This document shows positions 8,566 to 17,625 of a stretch of 38,324 nt of DNA, one piece after another. Under the pieces are notes generated by a model, which worked only from the letters and a program-made list of their open reading frames with translations, was not told the DNA's origin and made no database searches. Origin of the DNA: CAWAPS01 sp963783945 (GTDB lineage: Bacteria > Actinomycetota > Acidimicrobiia > Acidimicrobiales > Palsa-688); the NCBI GenBank assembly GCA_963783945.1, contig CAWAPS010000023.1, positions 1 through 38,324 on the forward strand, written 5' to 3'. The position numbers and the translations under genes are program-made. Within the stretch, counting starts at the first letter, position 1. Each line of letters begins with the position of its first letter.

Positions 8566-9907
8566 TGAAACCGCCCCGGGAATGGTGACTGCTCCGAGCT
8601 TTGAGAGGATGGAGCAGTGTCAGAGAGCAAGAGGGCGCCGAGACCGCCGTATCCGGCTGATTTCCGGGAGCGGGCGGTGCGGATGGTGTTTGACCATGAG
8701 CATGAGTACCCGACGCAGTGGAAGGCGATCGAGTCGCTGTCGCAGAAGCTGAACGTGAACCATGAGACGCTTCGCCAGTGGGTACGCAGAGCCGAGACCG
8801 ACGCTGGCCAGCGGCCGGGTTTGACGACTGATGAGCGGGCCAGGATCAAGGAGCTCGAGCGGGAGGTGAAGGAGCTGCGCCGGGCTAATGACATTCTCAA
8901 GGCGGCGGCCAGTTTCTTCGGGGCGGAGCTACGACCGCCAGTCGCAGAGATAGTCGACTTCATCGACGAATACCGCCACCGGTTCGGGGTCGAGCCGATC
9001 TGCAGGGTGCTCAGCGAGCACGGCTGTCGATCGCCCCGAACACTTACTACTGCCACAAGAAGCGCCTGCCGTCGGCCCGAGCGATCCGTGACGAGTACCT
9101 GAGAGGGGAGATCGCCCGGGTGTGGATGGAGAACATGGACGGCGTGTACGGGGCGGACAAGGTGTGCGCCCAGCTAAATCGGGAGGGTATCGGGGTGGCC
9201 CGCTGCACGGTTGAGCGGCTCATGCGGGATCTGGGGCTGTCAGGCGCTGGGCAGGGAAAGGCCTACAAGGTCACCACCCGCCATGATGATCGTCAGCACC
9301 GTCCCGCAGATCTGGTCGAGCGGAAGTTCGTGGCTGCGGCACGAACCAGCTGTGGGTTGCGGACCTGACCTATGTCAGCACGCATGCCGGGTGGGTCTAA
9401 CGGGCGTTTCAGCCTCGACGTGTACTCCCGCCTCGTGGTCGGCTGGCAGATCTCGAACAGCCTGCGATCCGACCTCGCCATCGACGCTCCTAGATGGGCC
9501 TGTGGGACCGCAGCGAGCAGGCCACGACGTCAACGGCCTGGTGCATCATTGCGACCGCGGCGTCCAATACCTGAGCATCCGCTACAGCGAACGGCTCGCC
9601 GAGGACGACAGTCGCCTCGGTCGGCAGCAAAGGCGATACCTACGACAACGCGATGGCCGAGGCGTTCAACACGCTGTACAAATCGGAACTGATCAACCAC
9701 CAAGGACCGTGGCTGGAAGTCGACGACATCGAGAACGCTGCCCTGGGATACATGACTGGTTCAACCACCGACGCCTGCACGGCGAGATCACCCAGGACGA
9801 CGGCTACACAACCCAGCAACTACGAAGCCCTCTACTACCGTCAAACCCATTCGCCTGAACAGCGGCCACCCACAACCCCGAGTCGTCACGAAACCCCGAG
9901 CAGTTCA
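8566..9907 (+). mobile_element. IS3-family insertion sequence with 3-bp target duplication ACC
   Basis: The left end starts TGAAACCGCCCCGGG at 8566. The right end reads outward-complementary TGAACTGCTCGGGG and finishes at 9907, so the ends form an imperfect terminal inverted repeat beginning TGAA. The element is flanked by ACC at 8563-8565 and ACC at 9908-9910, the 3-bp duplication usual for IS3. Length is 1342 bp, normal for the family. Excising the element plus one ACC restores a continuous AhpD-like reading frame, which fixes the borders independently. Confidence 0.9.
8617..9858 (+). pseudogene. IS3-family transposase (OrfA-OrfB), frameshifted
   Basis: The GTG at 8617 opens OrfA with a helix-turn-helix (YPADFRERAVRMVF and HETLRQWVRRAE) and a leucine-zipper-like stretch (IKELEREVKELRRAND). 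It runs without a shift into the OrfB start (DFIDEYRHRFGVEPI). OrfB then changes frame near 9030 (APNTYYCHKKRLPS), again near 9350 (NQLWVADLTYVSTHAGW), and several more times through SLDVYSRLVVGWQISNSL, HCDRGVQYLSIRYSERLA and MAEAFNTLYKSELIN. The final DWFNHRRLHGEI is in yet another frame. The DDE residues (D in ADLTYV, D in HCDRG, E in MAEAFN) are all still recognisable. With this many indels the copy cannot transpose itself. Confidence 0.85.
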
Positions 9908-10428
9908 ACCAAGACGTGCGGACACTGTCCGCTCACCTTCATGGTGGGCCACTCGACGCTCACTTGGCCCAACTTGTCGAGCTTCGGGTGTCACAAATCA
10001 ACGGCTGTGCCTTCTGCCTCCGCCTCCACTCCGGCATAGCAAGGAGGATGGGCATCAATGAAATGCAGCTTGACACCTTGGCCGGGTGGCGTGAGTCGGG
10101 AACCTTCAGCCAACAAGAGCGGGCTGCCCTTGGGTTGGCTGAGGCAGTGACCCGTGTAGAGGGCGACAGCCACCACGTTGACGAGGAGACCTGGACATCG
10201 ACGCGTTCGGAGTTCAACGACGACAGAGTAGGCCCGCGCTACTGTTCCTGGTCGGACTGATCAACGTCTGAATCGCATCAACGTGGCGGTAGAACTCCCA
10301 GCCGATCAACCGCTCCTGAACGTGACGGCCAGCCCGGAAGCAGTGTCCAGCTTGTAGGCAGCATCGAATCGAGTCTCCTCCTCGGTCGGGGGTTTGTAGT
10401 GGGTGAGCGGCATCTTTCAGACGGTCTT

Positions 10429-11004
10429 CTACGACGCCTGAAAGAGTTGGACCATCGCCTCAAAGGTTGGGGCGTCTTTGTCTGGAGTGGAGGTTCCGAG
10501 AGAGAACTCCACCACGACGTTGCGGACGACAAGGAAGTCATCAGCGAACGTGCCAGCGGCCGAAGTCGAACTCCCTCAGAATCGTAATCCATCCTGACGG
10601 TCGGCCAACCACTGACATCGATTTCCTCAGCAGTGAAGTCCTTGAACCGGAACCGGCTGGCCTCTCGCTTCGCACGGACCGGCCTCGCGGGGCACTTGTG
10701 GCGATAGTCCGCTGGAGCCGGGATGACGAAACACCAGGCACATACGACGTGCGTTGGCTTCGTGGTGCTGAAAGCGTGCTACTTCATAGGGGTTGTTGGT
10801 CGGCTGGGGCGGAAACTCCGCCCAGTCCTCCGGCACAAACACGGTGAGCCCAAGCTCCGGCTTGTCGACGCGACGCAGGCCGGTGTCCGAAGTAGGTGCG
10901 TGGGGTTGTCGCTTCAAGACCTGCCGACGCGCCTGGGCGTAACTCTTGCCCGATTCCCGCATCTCCTGGCGTACTAGCTGCTTGAAGTCTTTATCGGTAG
11001 TCAT
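10429..11004 (-). pseudogene. Uncharacterised soluble protein, frameshifted
   Basis: From the ATG at 11004 (GGAGG five bases upstream) the N-terminus reads MTTDKDFKQLVRQEMRESG, a helical leader that I have the impression occurs at the start of several actinobacterial proteins. Then come LGLTVFVPEDWAEFP and MCLVFRHPG. Two further frames supply FDFGRWHVR and then FLVVRNVVVEFSLGTSTP, with FEAMVQLFQAS ending at TAG 10429. The pattern, a beta-rich domain that measures or binds something, loosely resembles PsbP/DUF1795-type folds, but I am not sure of the family. At least two indels break it. Confidence 0.5.
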
Positions 11005-11258
11005 CGTTGCCTCCATCTCTTACTCGGTGGCTCCCAGCGGCCTGAGTCGAATGGGGTACGACGCACTCCGGTCCGAGGATCTGCTCCCCTTTGGGATCAC
11101 CTAGCCAGTCTTGCTGGGAGACCGCGGCGTCAGGCGTGGACAATCGCCTCCGCTCATGAAATCCGACTCGGCTGGCAGTCGTCAAGTGCTTTCCTTTGAG
11201 GAGGTCCACCCCCAACCCACCGTCGCCGAGGTGAGCCTGAAAGATCACCCCGCCTGAA

Positions 11259-11912
11259 CTAAGACCAACCCTGAAGCCTGGCGAGTATCCAGTCCCGAAC
11301 ATCACCCTGGACCTCCTCGACGGACCGGGCTGCGTTGATGACACGCACGTTTTCGGTCGAGCGAGCCGCGTCCATCAGATCGAGGTTGAACTGGTCCCAG
11401 CGATCCACGGCCGCTTCAAGTCTTTCCCTGTCGCTTGGCCTGACGACCTCGCTCCGAATGCGCCGCTCGAAGCTCCTCCTGAGAACGTCGGCATCACAGG
11501 CCAGGCACAAGAAGCTGACAGACTGGAAATAGGCAACAACATCCGTGTTCGCCAGCACTTGGTCTGGCAACATCACCGAGAAGAACACCACGGCCAGGTT
11601 GTTCTGGGCGATCTCGTGCGCTACTCTGAACATCGACCGCCAGAAGGCCCGATAGTCGTTGTTCGGCGGGACAACGCTGATCATGTCGCCAGCAAAGACA
11701 TCAGCATCGAGTAAAACGGCACCGGGGATCGTCCCGGCGAGTCGGGCACAGATGGTCGATTTTCCCGAGCCCGGTGTGCCGGTAACTATGAGGAGCGGGG
11801 GCCGGACGAAGGGGCGCTCGTGGCCGCATTGCGGACAACGCAGCATGGTGCCGTGCGCCGGAATCTGAATCAGATCACGACCCGCGCCGCAAGCCTCACA
11901 GGTGAAAGGCAC
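11259..11912 (-). CDS. Zinc-ribbon P-loop kinase/ATPase
   Basis: This is an intact 217-aa protein. It begins with a four-cysteine zinc ribbon (C5-x2-C8 and C26-x2-C29, in CEACG and CPQCG). A P-loop nucleotide-binding domain follows with Walker A GTPGSGKST at 45-53, LLDADVF in the position of a substrate-binding Asp, and VFFSVMLPDQVL. The Arg-rich RRSFERRIRSEVVRPSD resembles the lid of small-molecule kinases. The fold suggests phosphorylation of a nucleoside or other small substrate; the role of the ribbon is unknown. The first usable start is GTG 11912, with a poor ribosome binding site. It is the only unbroken enzyme gene between 3 and 13.9 kb. Confidence 0.75.
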   Translation of the reverse strand: MPFTCEACGAGRDLIQIPAHGTMLRCPQCGHERPFVRPPLLIVTGTPGSGKSTICARLAGTIPGAVLLDADVFAGDMISVVPPNNDYRAFWRSMFRVAHEIAQNNLAVVFFSVMLPDQVLANTDVVAYFQSVSFLCLACDADVLRRSFERRIRSEVVRPSDRERLEAAVDRWDQFNLDLMDAARSTENVRVINAARSVEEVQGDVRDWILARLQGWS

Positions 11913-12186
11913 GCCAAGCGAGGCTAGTTAGCCGTCGCCGCCAGATCTCGAATGAGATATTGGCCGGGCTTGGGTCTGGGTGCGGAGGCCCAGGTGCTGG
12001 GCAGTACATGGCTGTCATAAGCGAGATGGGTCTGGTAGCGTGCCGCGGGGGCAGCCCACTCGACGAGCAAGAGGCATACCGGGTCTAGACCCTGTCACCG
12101 GTTGGCGTCGGTGTGAAACCTCATCCCAAAGCTGGGATCAATTGGATGTCTGGGATTCAGGTCACGTTGTCGTCGATCGAGCCTCT

Positions 12187-12997
12187 CTAAGGCGGCTTGG
12201 TCGAAACGAAGGGGGCGGCGCGCACACGGCGCGGATCGAGGGTGTCGATGATCTCCGCAAGCCCCGTTGGTGGGGTCTTCTCGCTGGCCGATTGCGGCCT
12301 GGCCAGATACACACGTACCGCTTCGGTACCGATGCCACGTTCTCGCAGGTAGCGCAGTGTGCCGCCGCCGGGGATGGAGCGGACCGATTTGCCCTGCAGG
12401 GCCGGTTACCTGCGGGATGTGGGCCATAGCCGGCGGCGAGACGCCCAGGGCGCGCCAAATGTGCCGTTGGGTTGCGGTGGCGGCCATCATTGCCGTCACG
12501 CGGACCAGGTGGGTGATCGCGTCGTCGGGGTCGTCGACGGTGCTGGCCAGGAAGAAGGTCGGCGTCCCGTCGCTTCGCACCAGCACTGGGTTGGCGAGAC
12601 TCGAGTTGGGGATCTTGATCGAACCCCGGACGAGATCCTCCCACCCTTCCACGCCGTCGGGGGGTAGCCGGAAGCGAACCGCCCCGCCATCGCGATAAGC
12701 GCAGCCGGCCTCCGTGAGGGTCTCGAGCGCTGTCGTGTGCTTGTCGGTCAGTTTCGCGCTGCTGGCCGGGCAGGCGCGACGTTCGCAGTCCAGCCAGCCC
12801 AGGTCCTCCAGGATGGCTCGCTGGGCGCCGGCAACGATTTTGGTTCGGTCCGTGTCCTCGAAACGAACGAACGCTTCGCCCCTGTAGCGGTACGACAGGA
12901 TCCAGGTCCAGATTGCGCTGCGAGCGTGACCGCCATGCGAAGGACCCGACGAGCCTGGGGCGAAGCGTAATCGGGCGGGGGGAAGGGGTTTACGCAT
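12187..12997 (-). pseudogene. Short glutamyl-tRNA synthetase-like catalytic domain, one frameshift
   Basis: From ATG 12997 the frame carries the class I signature region (RLRFAPGSSGPSHGGHAR, equivalent to the HIGH motif) and FVRFEDTDRTK. The binding region GGAVRFRLP, VLVRSDGTPTFFLASTVDD and AHIPQVTG follow. Near 12395 the frame shifts, and GKSVRSIPGGGTLRYLRERG (KMSKS-like Lys) runs to TAG 12187. Repaired length is about 269 residues with no anticodon-binding domain, far shorter than GltX and close to GluQRS size. The internal sequence looks more like GltX than GluQRS. Normal GltX charges tRNA-Glu; a catalytic-domain-only version could modify something else. It is in frame with the upstream GNAT gene only because of the shift in that gene. 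Confidence 0.7.
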
Positions 12998-13469
12998 CTG
13001 AACCGCCCGGGCGGTCGGGTCGCTGTGTAACGGTTCGCTCTCCCCGCTCGGGGAGAACCCGAGCCGCAGGTAGAACCGTCGGGCTCGTTCGTTGCGATCC
13101 GACACCCCAAGGCTCAGCCACACCGCACCGTCTTGGCGGGCCCAGCGCTCCAGCGCGTCCAGTAGCTGGCCGGCCGCCCCCCTGCCCACGATAGGGGGGA
13201 GCGACCCACATCGAGATCACCGCCCGGGAACCTGGGTCATCGAGTGGAGCTCCCGCCACCAATCCCACCGGTTCGGCGCGGCTAGCGGCAGGGAAGCCCA
13301 CAAACCAGGCGAAACGCTCAACGATCGACACCCACCAGCCGTCCTCACGGGCAGCCGACTCGGCGAACGTCGACCCGAACGCGTACGGAGCCTCCCGTAG
13401 AGCCTCTAACCGCAACCGTTTGAGCAGCTGCCACTCACCGGTCTCGAGGCGACGCACCCGCAGCACCAT
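12986..13469 (-). pseudogene. GNAT-family N-acetyltransferase, frameshifted in a G run
   Basis: From ATG 13469 the protein reads MVLRVRRLETGEWQLLKRL, a typical GNAT N-terminus, through EAPYAFGSTFAES. The acetyl-CoA strand and loop are AVISMWVAPPYRGQG. Directly after this, in the G6 run near 13180, the frame changes: removing one G gives GAAGQLLDALERWAR, and then VSDRNERARRFYLRLGF, the conserved C-terminal region. The corrected frame continues without a stop into the glutamyl-tRNA-synthetase-like ORF, so the true end is unclear. It would acetylate an amine on an unknown small molecule or protein. Confidence 0.75.
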
Positions 13470-13923
13470 CCCCCCATTCTCGTCCGGTGCCCCGTGCCAC
13501 GCCGTGAAAATCCACAAATGGCAGCGCCAGTCCCTAACGACCAACGAGCGCGTCCCCTATTTCGGTCCTCGCCGGAGTCCCAGACCTGCCCCGGATCGCC
13601 GGCTTTGCGGGACGCCTTATCAGTGTCCAGGCCCGAGGTTCTTGCTCGTGCCACCAGTATCGAGAACCCAGCGGGAACTTAGAGTGCACGAGTTCACCCG
13701 TAGGGCAATCCGTCGGCAATCCGGACGAGTGTTGGAGAATTCTGAGGGATCGTCAATCAGCCTGAGGCCACTGGACGACCCCATCGCGTCTGGCTCGGGG
13801 GGTCAACAACCCGCGGAATCGACGAACCCGAGTCAATAGGGATGAACCCCCGCCAGTTCCTGGCATCTGAAGCGAACTTCTTCTTAGACGGGAGGGTTGG
13901 TGCTAGTGGGGCCGCCCTACTGG
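13470..13923. other. Non-coding stretch before the conjugation module
   Basis: I see no coding frame with family resemblance on either strand in this stretch. It separates the broken acetyltransferase from the leader of the ArdC-like operon. One edge of the mobile element probably lies here, but I found no attachment-site repeat. Confidence 0.4.
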
Positions 13924-13964
13924 TTCCGTAACTGTCACCTCCCCCTCCTCCTTGTAGAGGCCCC
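13924..13964 (+). promoter_or_regulatory. Operon-leader repeat, copy 1
   Basis: This is a 41-base sequence shared with 18950-18989. It has an identical 19-base block, TTCCGTAACTGTCACCTCC, a C/T-only tract, and an identical 11-base block, TGTAGAGGCCC. It ends 33 bases before the ArdC-like start; the other copy ends 36 bases before its gene. The first block contains an imperfect palindrome (GTAAC-T-GTCAC). CTGTCA and TAGAGG are spaced 17 bases and could be -35/-10 elements. I infer a shared promoter/operator for the two operons of the element. Confidence 0.7.
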
Positions 13965-13996
13965 GGCGTGGCCGGGCGGATGGAGGTGGTTCGACG

Positions 13997-15079
13997 ATGG
14001 CGAAACCGAGATGGTCGAGGCAGCAGGCGGCGGAGCACCGGGCGCAGCTGGTCGCAGACGCGCAGGAGGTGTTGGCGTCGGAGGTGAAGGCGCTGCGCTC
14101 CGGGGAGGACTGGAAGCGGTTTTTGCAGTTCCAGTCGAGGCTTCACACGTACAGCCCGAACAACGTGATGCTCGTCTTCGCGCAGCACGCGAAGGCGTAC
14201 GAGGACGGGCAGGTTTCGGAGCCCTCCCCGGGCTATGTGGCCGGGTTCAACACGTGGAAGGCGCTTGGCCGCAGCGTGGTGAAAGGCCAGCACGGCTACC
14301 TGGTCCTCGCGCCGCTCCGTGGCGTGTCGGTGGTGGCGGTGTCCGAGCAGGACGGCAAGAACGTCGTGCGCCCGCTGGAGAAGGGGGAAACACCGGCCGG
14401 CGGCGAGCAGGTCGAGACCCGCCCGAAACTGCGGGGGTTCAAGGTCGAGCGTGTCTTCTCCGAGCATCAGACGGCCGGCGAACCGCTACCTGAGCATCCG
14501 ATACCGAAGCTGCTCGAAGGCGAAGCCCCACGTGGTCTTGGCGAAGCGGTGATGGGGCTGATCGAGTCCAAAGGGTTCCAGGTGGACACGGTGCCCGATG
14601 CAGGGTATCTGCAAGGCGCGAACGGGATGACCGTGTGGGCGGAGAGGCGGGTGCTGATCCGGGCGGACATGGACGACGCGGCGATGGTGAAGACCCTGAT
14701 CCATGAGGCCGGGCACTGCCTGCTGCACGAGGGGTTCCCCGGTTTAGCTCTGGGCCGGGCCCGCAAGGAGGTGGAGGCCGAGAGCGTGGCGTTCGTGGTC
14801 GCGCATGCGCACGGTATGGCAACCGACGGCTACAGCTTTCCGTATGTGGCGTCGTGGGCATCGCAAGGCGAGGATGTGGCCCGCGAGATCGCCGCTACGC
14901 AGCGGCGGGTTCACGAGGCGGCTACCGCCATCTTGGAGGTGTCCCCCGCTGCTCACGAAACCGGCGGGCGGGTGCCCGGTGTCGAAGCGGCCGTCGACGC
15001 CCGCCGCCAGACCCGACACGGCTCCGACACCGACCCGGCCGTCGCCTTACGGGCCGTCACAGCGGGGGTTGGTTTGTGA
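13997..15079 (+). CDS. ArdC-like antirestriction/ssDNA-binding protein with HExxH motif
   Basis: This is a 360-aa protein with two parts. The N-terminal ssDNA-binding domain of ArdC type covers roughly residues 20-110 (WKRFLQFQSRLHTYSPNNVM and YVAGFNTWKALGRSVVKGQ). The second part is a zinc-metallopeptidase-like domain with H236-E-x2-H240 (LIHEAGHCLLHE) and a downstream Glu in EVEAESVAFVV. Such proteins travel on conjugative plasmids and elements, where they protect incoming single-stranded DNA from host restriction. The ATG at 13997 has GGAGGTGG eight bases upstream. It heads an operon behind the leader repeat, and its TGA overlaps the methyltransferase GTG by four bases (GTGA). Confidence 0.85.
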   Translation: MAKPRWSRQQAAEHRAQLVADAQEVLASEVKALRSGEDWKRFLQFQSRLHTYSPNNVMLVFAQHAKAYEDGQVSEPSPGYVAGFNTWKALGRSVVKGQHGYLVLAPLRGVSVVAVSEQDGKNVVRPLEKGETPAGGEQVETRPKLRGFKVERVFSEHQTAGEPLPEHPIPKLLEGEAPRGLGEAVMGLIESKGFQVDTVPDAGYLQGANGMTVWAERRVLIRADMDDAAMVKTLIHEAGHCLLHEGFPGLALGRARKEVEAESVAFVVAHAHGMATDGYSFPYVASWASQGEDVAREIAATQRRVHEAATAILEVSPAAHETGGRVPGVEAAVDARRQTRHGSDTDPAVALRAVTAGVGL

Positions 15080-15835
15080 CCCCCTACTACGACGACGGCC
15101 AGGTCGTCATCTGGCATGCAGACATACGCGAGATCGGCGCGCTCTCAGATGTTGCGTGTGTGATCACCTCCCCGCCGTACAACTCCGGTGTCGCCTACGA
15201 CGGCTACGACGATTCGCTTCCTGACAGCGAGTATCAGGCGCTGGCCGGTGAAACCTGCCGGCTGATTTCGGTGAGCCTCCCGCCCGCCGGCGGGCGGGCG
15301 TGGGTCAACGTGGGGGTAGTCCCGCCTGACGGTCTGGCTCGACGCGATCCGCCGGGCGGGCATGACCGAACGGCACATCGTTTGCTGGGACTACGGGATC
15401 GCCACCTCGGACACCGCGTGGGGTAGCTGGGAAACGCCGAGCGCCCCGCATGTACGCCACGCGTGGGAGCCGATCGTGTGCGCGACGACCGGCGAGTGGC
15501 GTCGCCAGGCCCCGGCCGGGATGGAGCACTGGCGCGACCCGCTCGGCGGATGGGCCGACATGACCCGCGGGATCTGGCGAATCCCGCCCGGCGAGTCCAC
15601 CCGCACCGACCATCCGGCGGTGATGCCGGTGGCGCTGGCGGAGCGCTGCATCCGGCTGTCCACCTGGCCTGGCGAGGTGGTGGCCGATCCGTTCGCCGGG
15701 TCAGGCACGACACTGGTCGCGGCGAAAGGGCTCGGCCGGCGGGCGGTCGGGGTGGAGCAGTCCGAGCGGTATTGCGAGATCGCGGCCGCCCGGCTGGCCC
15801 AGCAGGTGCTGCCCGTATCGGCAGGAGTGGCGTGA
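15076..15835 (+). pseudogene. DNA methyltransferase (N4/N6 amino type), one frameshift
   Basis: The GTG at 15076 starts within GTGA of the ArdC-like stop. The first frame has VIWHADIREIG and the catalytic motif CVITSPPYNSG (S-P-P-Y), ending in WVNVGVVPP. Near 15320 the reading shifts, and VWLDAIRRAGMTERHIVCWD continues in another frame to the SAM-binding motif I, VVADPFAGSGTTLVAAKG, near the C-terminus. The motif order, catalytic motif before motif I, is that of the beta class. Repaired length is about 250 residues. No restriction enzyme lies beside it, so I infer a protective methylase that marks the element's DNA. One indel in a G/C-rich stretch is the only visible damage. Confidence 0.8.
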
Positions 15836-17625
15836 TGGCCGAGGGCCCGCGGCCTGAGCCGCTCCGGGACCTGTCGCTCGTCGGCCTGGCCGCGGCGATG
15901 GTGCTTGTCGGGGTGCTATGGGCGGCCGGGGCTGCGTCGGCGCGGCTGTCGGGACACAGGTTGCCGCACGGGCGTCCGTTCGGGGAGCTGGCCGCGTTCG
16001 CTCACTTCGCGGATCCGTCCGCGGGGTGGCGGTCGCCAGTCGGCCCGCCCGGCTTGTACTGGCCGGTCACTTTCCTCGCCCTCTCCCTCCTTGCCGGGAT
16101 GGGGTACGGGGCGTGGAGGATGTGGCATCCCCGCCCGACCGACACCGCCGATAACCCGGAGATGATCGAAGGGCTCGCGAACCGCCGCCAGGTCCGCCAC
16201 GCGGCGGGTGAGAAAGCGTTGCTGCGCCGGGCCGCCACACTGCGCCCCTCGGTCTCCCGCCCTGTCCCGGCGGATGTCGGACTGCTGTTGGGGTCCAGCC
16301 GGGGGGAGGGGTGCTGGGCGAGCGTGGAGGACTCGATCACCTTGCTCGGCCCGCCCCGCGCCGGGAAAGGGTTCAATATCGTGATCCCGGCGATCCTCGA
16401 CTATCCCGGCGCGGTGATCACCACCTCGACCCGCCCCGACAACCTGGCGCCGACACTGGAGGCCCGCTCGAGGATCGGCCCGGTCGCCGTGTTCGACCCC
16501 GAGGGGCTCGCGGCGGGGGTGCCGAGCGCGCTGCGCTGGTCGCCGGTACGGGGATGCGAACGGGCGCAAACGGCGATGATCCGGGCCGCGGCGCTCACCG
16601 CCGGAGCCGGCCAGGGGGTCACCGAGGCGAACTATTGGAAGGAACAGACCCGCCAGGCGGTTCGCTGCCTGCTGCACGCCGCCGCGATCGCCGGCCGCTC
16701 CGCCGACAGTCTCTACGAGTGGTCGCTGTCGGCCCCGGCCGCGAAAGAGGCCGTGCAGATCTTGATGAATCACCCGGCCGCGGCCGCCAAGTGGTCGATC
16801 GCTTTGGACGCGATCATCTCCTCCGACCCGAAACGCCGCGACGACATCTGGTCGATGGTGTCCAACGCGTTCTCGGCGCTGGCGGACCCAAAGGTCCTCG
16901 CCGCGGTGTCTCCCGGCCCGGACGAACAGTTCGATCCGGCGAGGTTCCTCCGCGAGCGGGGAACGCTATATCTGTTGGGCACGGCGGGGTCGAAGGAGGC
17001 TACCGGTACCGCCGGGTTGGTGTCCGCACTGATCGAGGACGTGGTGAACGTGGCCCGCCGCCTGGCGGCCGGATCGCCAGGCTCCCGGCTCGACCCGCCG
17101 CTCGGGCTGATCCTCGACGAGGCCGCCAACTATCCGCTACCGAGTCTCGGAGCGCTCATGTCCGAAGGCGGCGGCACCGGGATCACCACCCTGGCGGTGC
17201 TGCAAACCTTGGCGCAAGCCCGTCACCGTTGGGGACGTGACGAAGCCCAGGCGATATGGGACTCGTCCATCGTGAAACTGATCCTGGGCGGCGGATCGGA
17301 CGCAGACGACCTCGCTGACCTGTCTCGCATGATCGGGGACCGCACGGTCCGCGAACGCTCCGAGTCGTGGGGAACCGACCGGTCTACCAGCTACAGCGAA
17401 TCCGACCGTCAGAGGGCCATCTTGGACCCGGCGATGATCCGGGAGCTGCGCTTCGGGTACGGGCTGATGCTGCTGCGCTCGGCCAAGCCGATCATGCTCC
17501 GCCTCCACCCCTGGACCGGCCGGCCCGACGCCGGCGAGATCGAGACCGGCAAGGCCAGGATCGAAACCGCCATCCGAGAAACCGCCGCCCGGGAATGGGA
17601 AAACGGGTCGGAGAGCGAACAGTGA
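15835..17625 (+). CDS. Type IV secretion coupling protein (VirD4/TraG-like ATPase)
   Basis: This is a 596-aa inner-membrane ATPase that would bring DNA to a conjugation channel. Two N-terminal membrane segments (about 13-34 and 73-95) anchor it. Walker A is GPPRAGKG at 172-179 and Walker B is LGLILDE at 423-429, followed by AANYPLPSLGALMSEGGG. The mid-region DPEGLAAGVPSALRWSPV and the C-terminal LMLLRSAKPIMLRLHPW match the actinobacterial coupling-protein family. The ATG at 15835 overlaps the methyltransferase stop in TGATG, so a longer frame open from 15463 is not the start. The gene is intact. It is the best evidence that this segment came from a conjugative element. Confidence 0.9.
   Translation: MAEGPRPEPLRDLSLVGLAAAMVLVGVLWAAGAASARLSGHRLPHGRPFGELAAFAHFADPSAGWRSPVGPPGLYWPVTFLALSLLAGMGYGAWRMWHPRPTDTADNPEMIEGLANRRQVRHAAGEKALLRRAATLRPSVSRPVPADVGLLLGSSRGEGCWASVEDSITLLGPPRAGKGFNIVIPAILDYPGAVITTSTRPDNLAPTLEARSRIGPVAVFDPEGLAAGVPSALRWSPVRGCERAQTAMIRAAALTAGAGQGVTEANYWKEQTRQAVRCLLHAAAIAGRSADSLYEWSLSAPAAKEAVQILMNHPAAAAKWSIALDAIISSDPKRRDDIWSMVSNAFSALADPKVLAAVSPGPDEQFDPARFLRERGTLYLLGTAGSKEATGTAGLVSALIEDVVNVARRLAAGSPGSRLDPPLGLILDEAANYPLPSLGALMSEGGGTGITTLAVLQTLAQARHRWGRDEAQAIWDSSIVKLILGGGSDADDLADLSRMIGDRTVRERSESWGTDRSTSYSESDRQRAILDPAMIRELRFGYGLMLLRSAKPIMLRLHPWTGRPDAGEIETGKARIETAIRETAAREWENGSESEQ

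Larger units (their letters stand above)
8517..10357 (+). pseudogene. AhpD-like (carboxymuconolactone decarboxylase family) gene split by IS3
   Basis: The first 49 bases (8517-8565) encode MSGVRFDPYVNGPQYY. Removing the IS3 element and one copy of its ACC duplication joins this in frame to QDVRTLSAHLHGG from 9911. The AhpD core LVELRVSQINGCAFCLRLHS follows, with the redox C-x2-C and the following His. AhpD-fold proteins are thiol peroxidase partners or decarboxylases. A second lesion near 10220-10275 breaks the C-terminus: LFLVGLINV is followed by TGA where Trp is expected. The rest (NRINVAVELPADQPLLNV) continues to a TAG at 10355. So the gene is damaged twice, once by insertion and once by indels. 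Confidence 0.85.

Noticed and set aside
12095..13189. 364-codon minus-strand frame read as one GNAT-tRNA-synthetase fusion protein
   Set aside because: The GNAT half begins only after a G-run frameshift, and the synthetase core has its own ATG at 12997 and shifts frame again before its end. The apparent fusion is more simply the product of two indels.
15916..16773. 285-codon minus-strand frame opposite the coupling-protein gene
   Set aside because: Arg/Gly/Pro-rich shadow frame; the plus-strand gene has Walker motifs and membrane segments.
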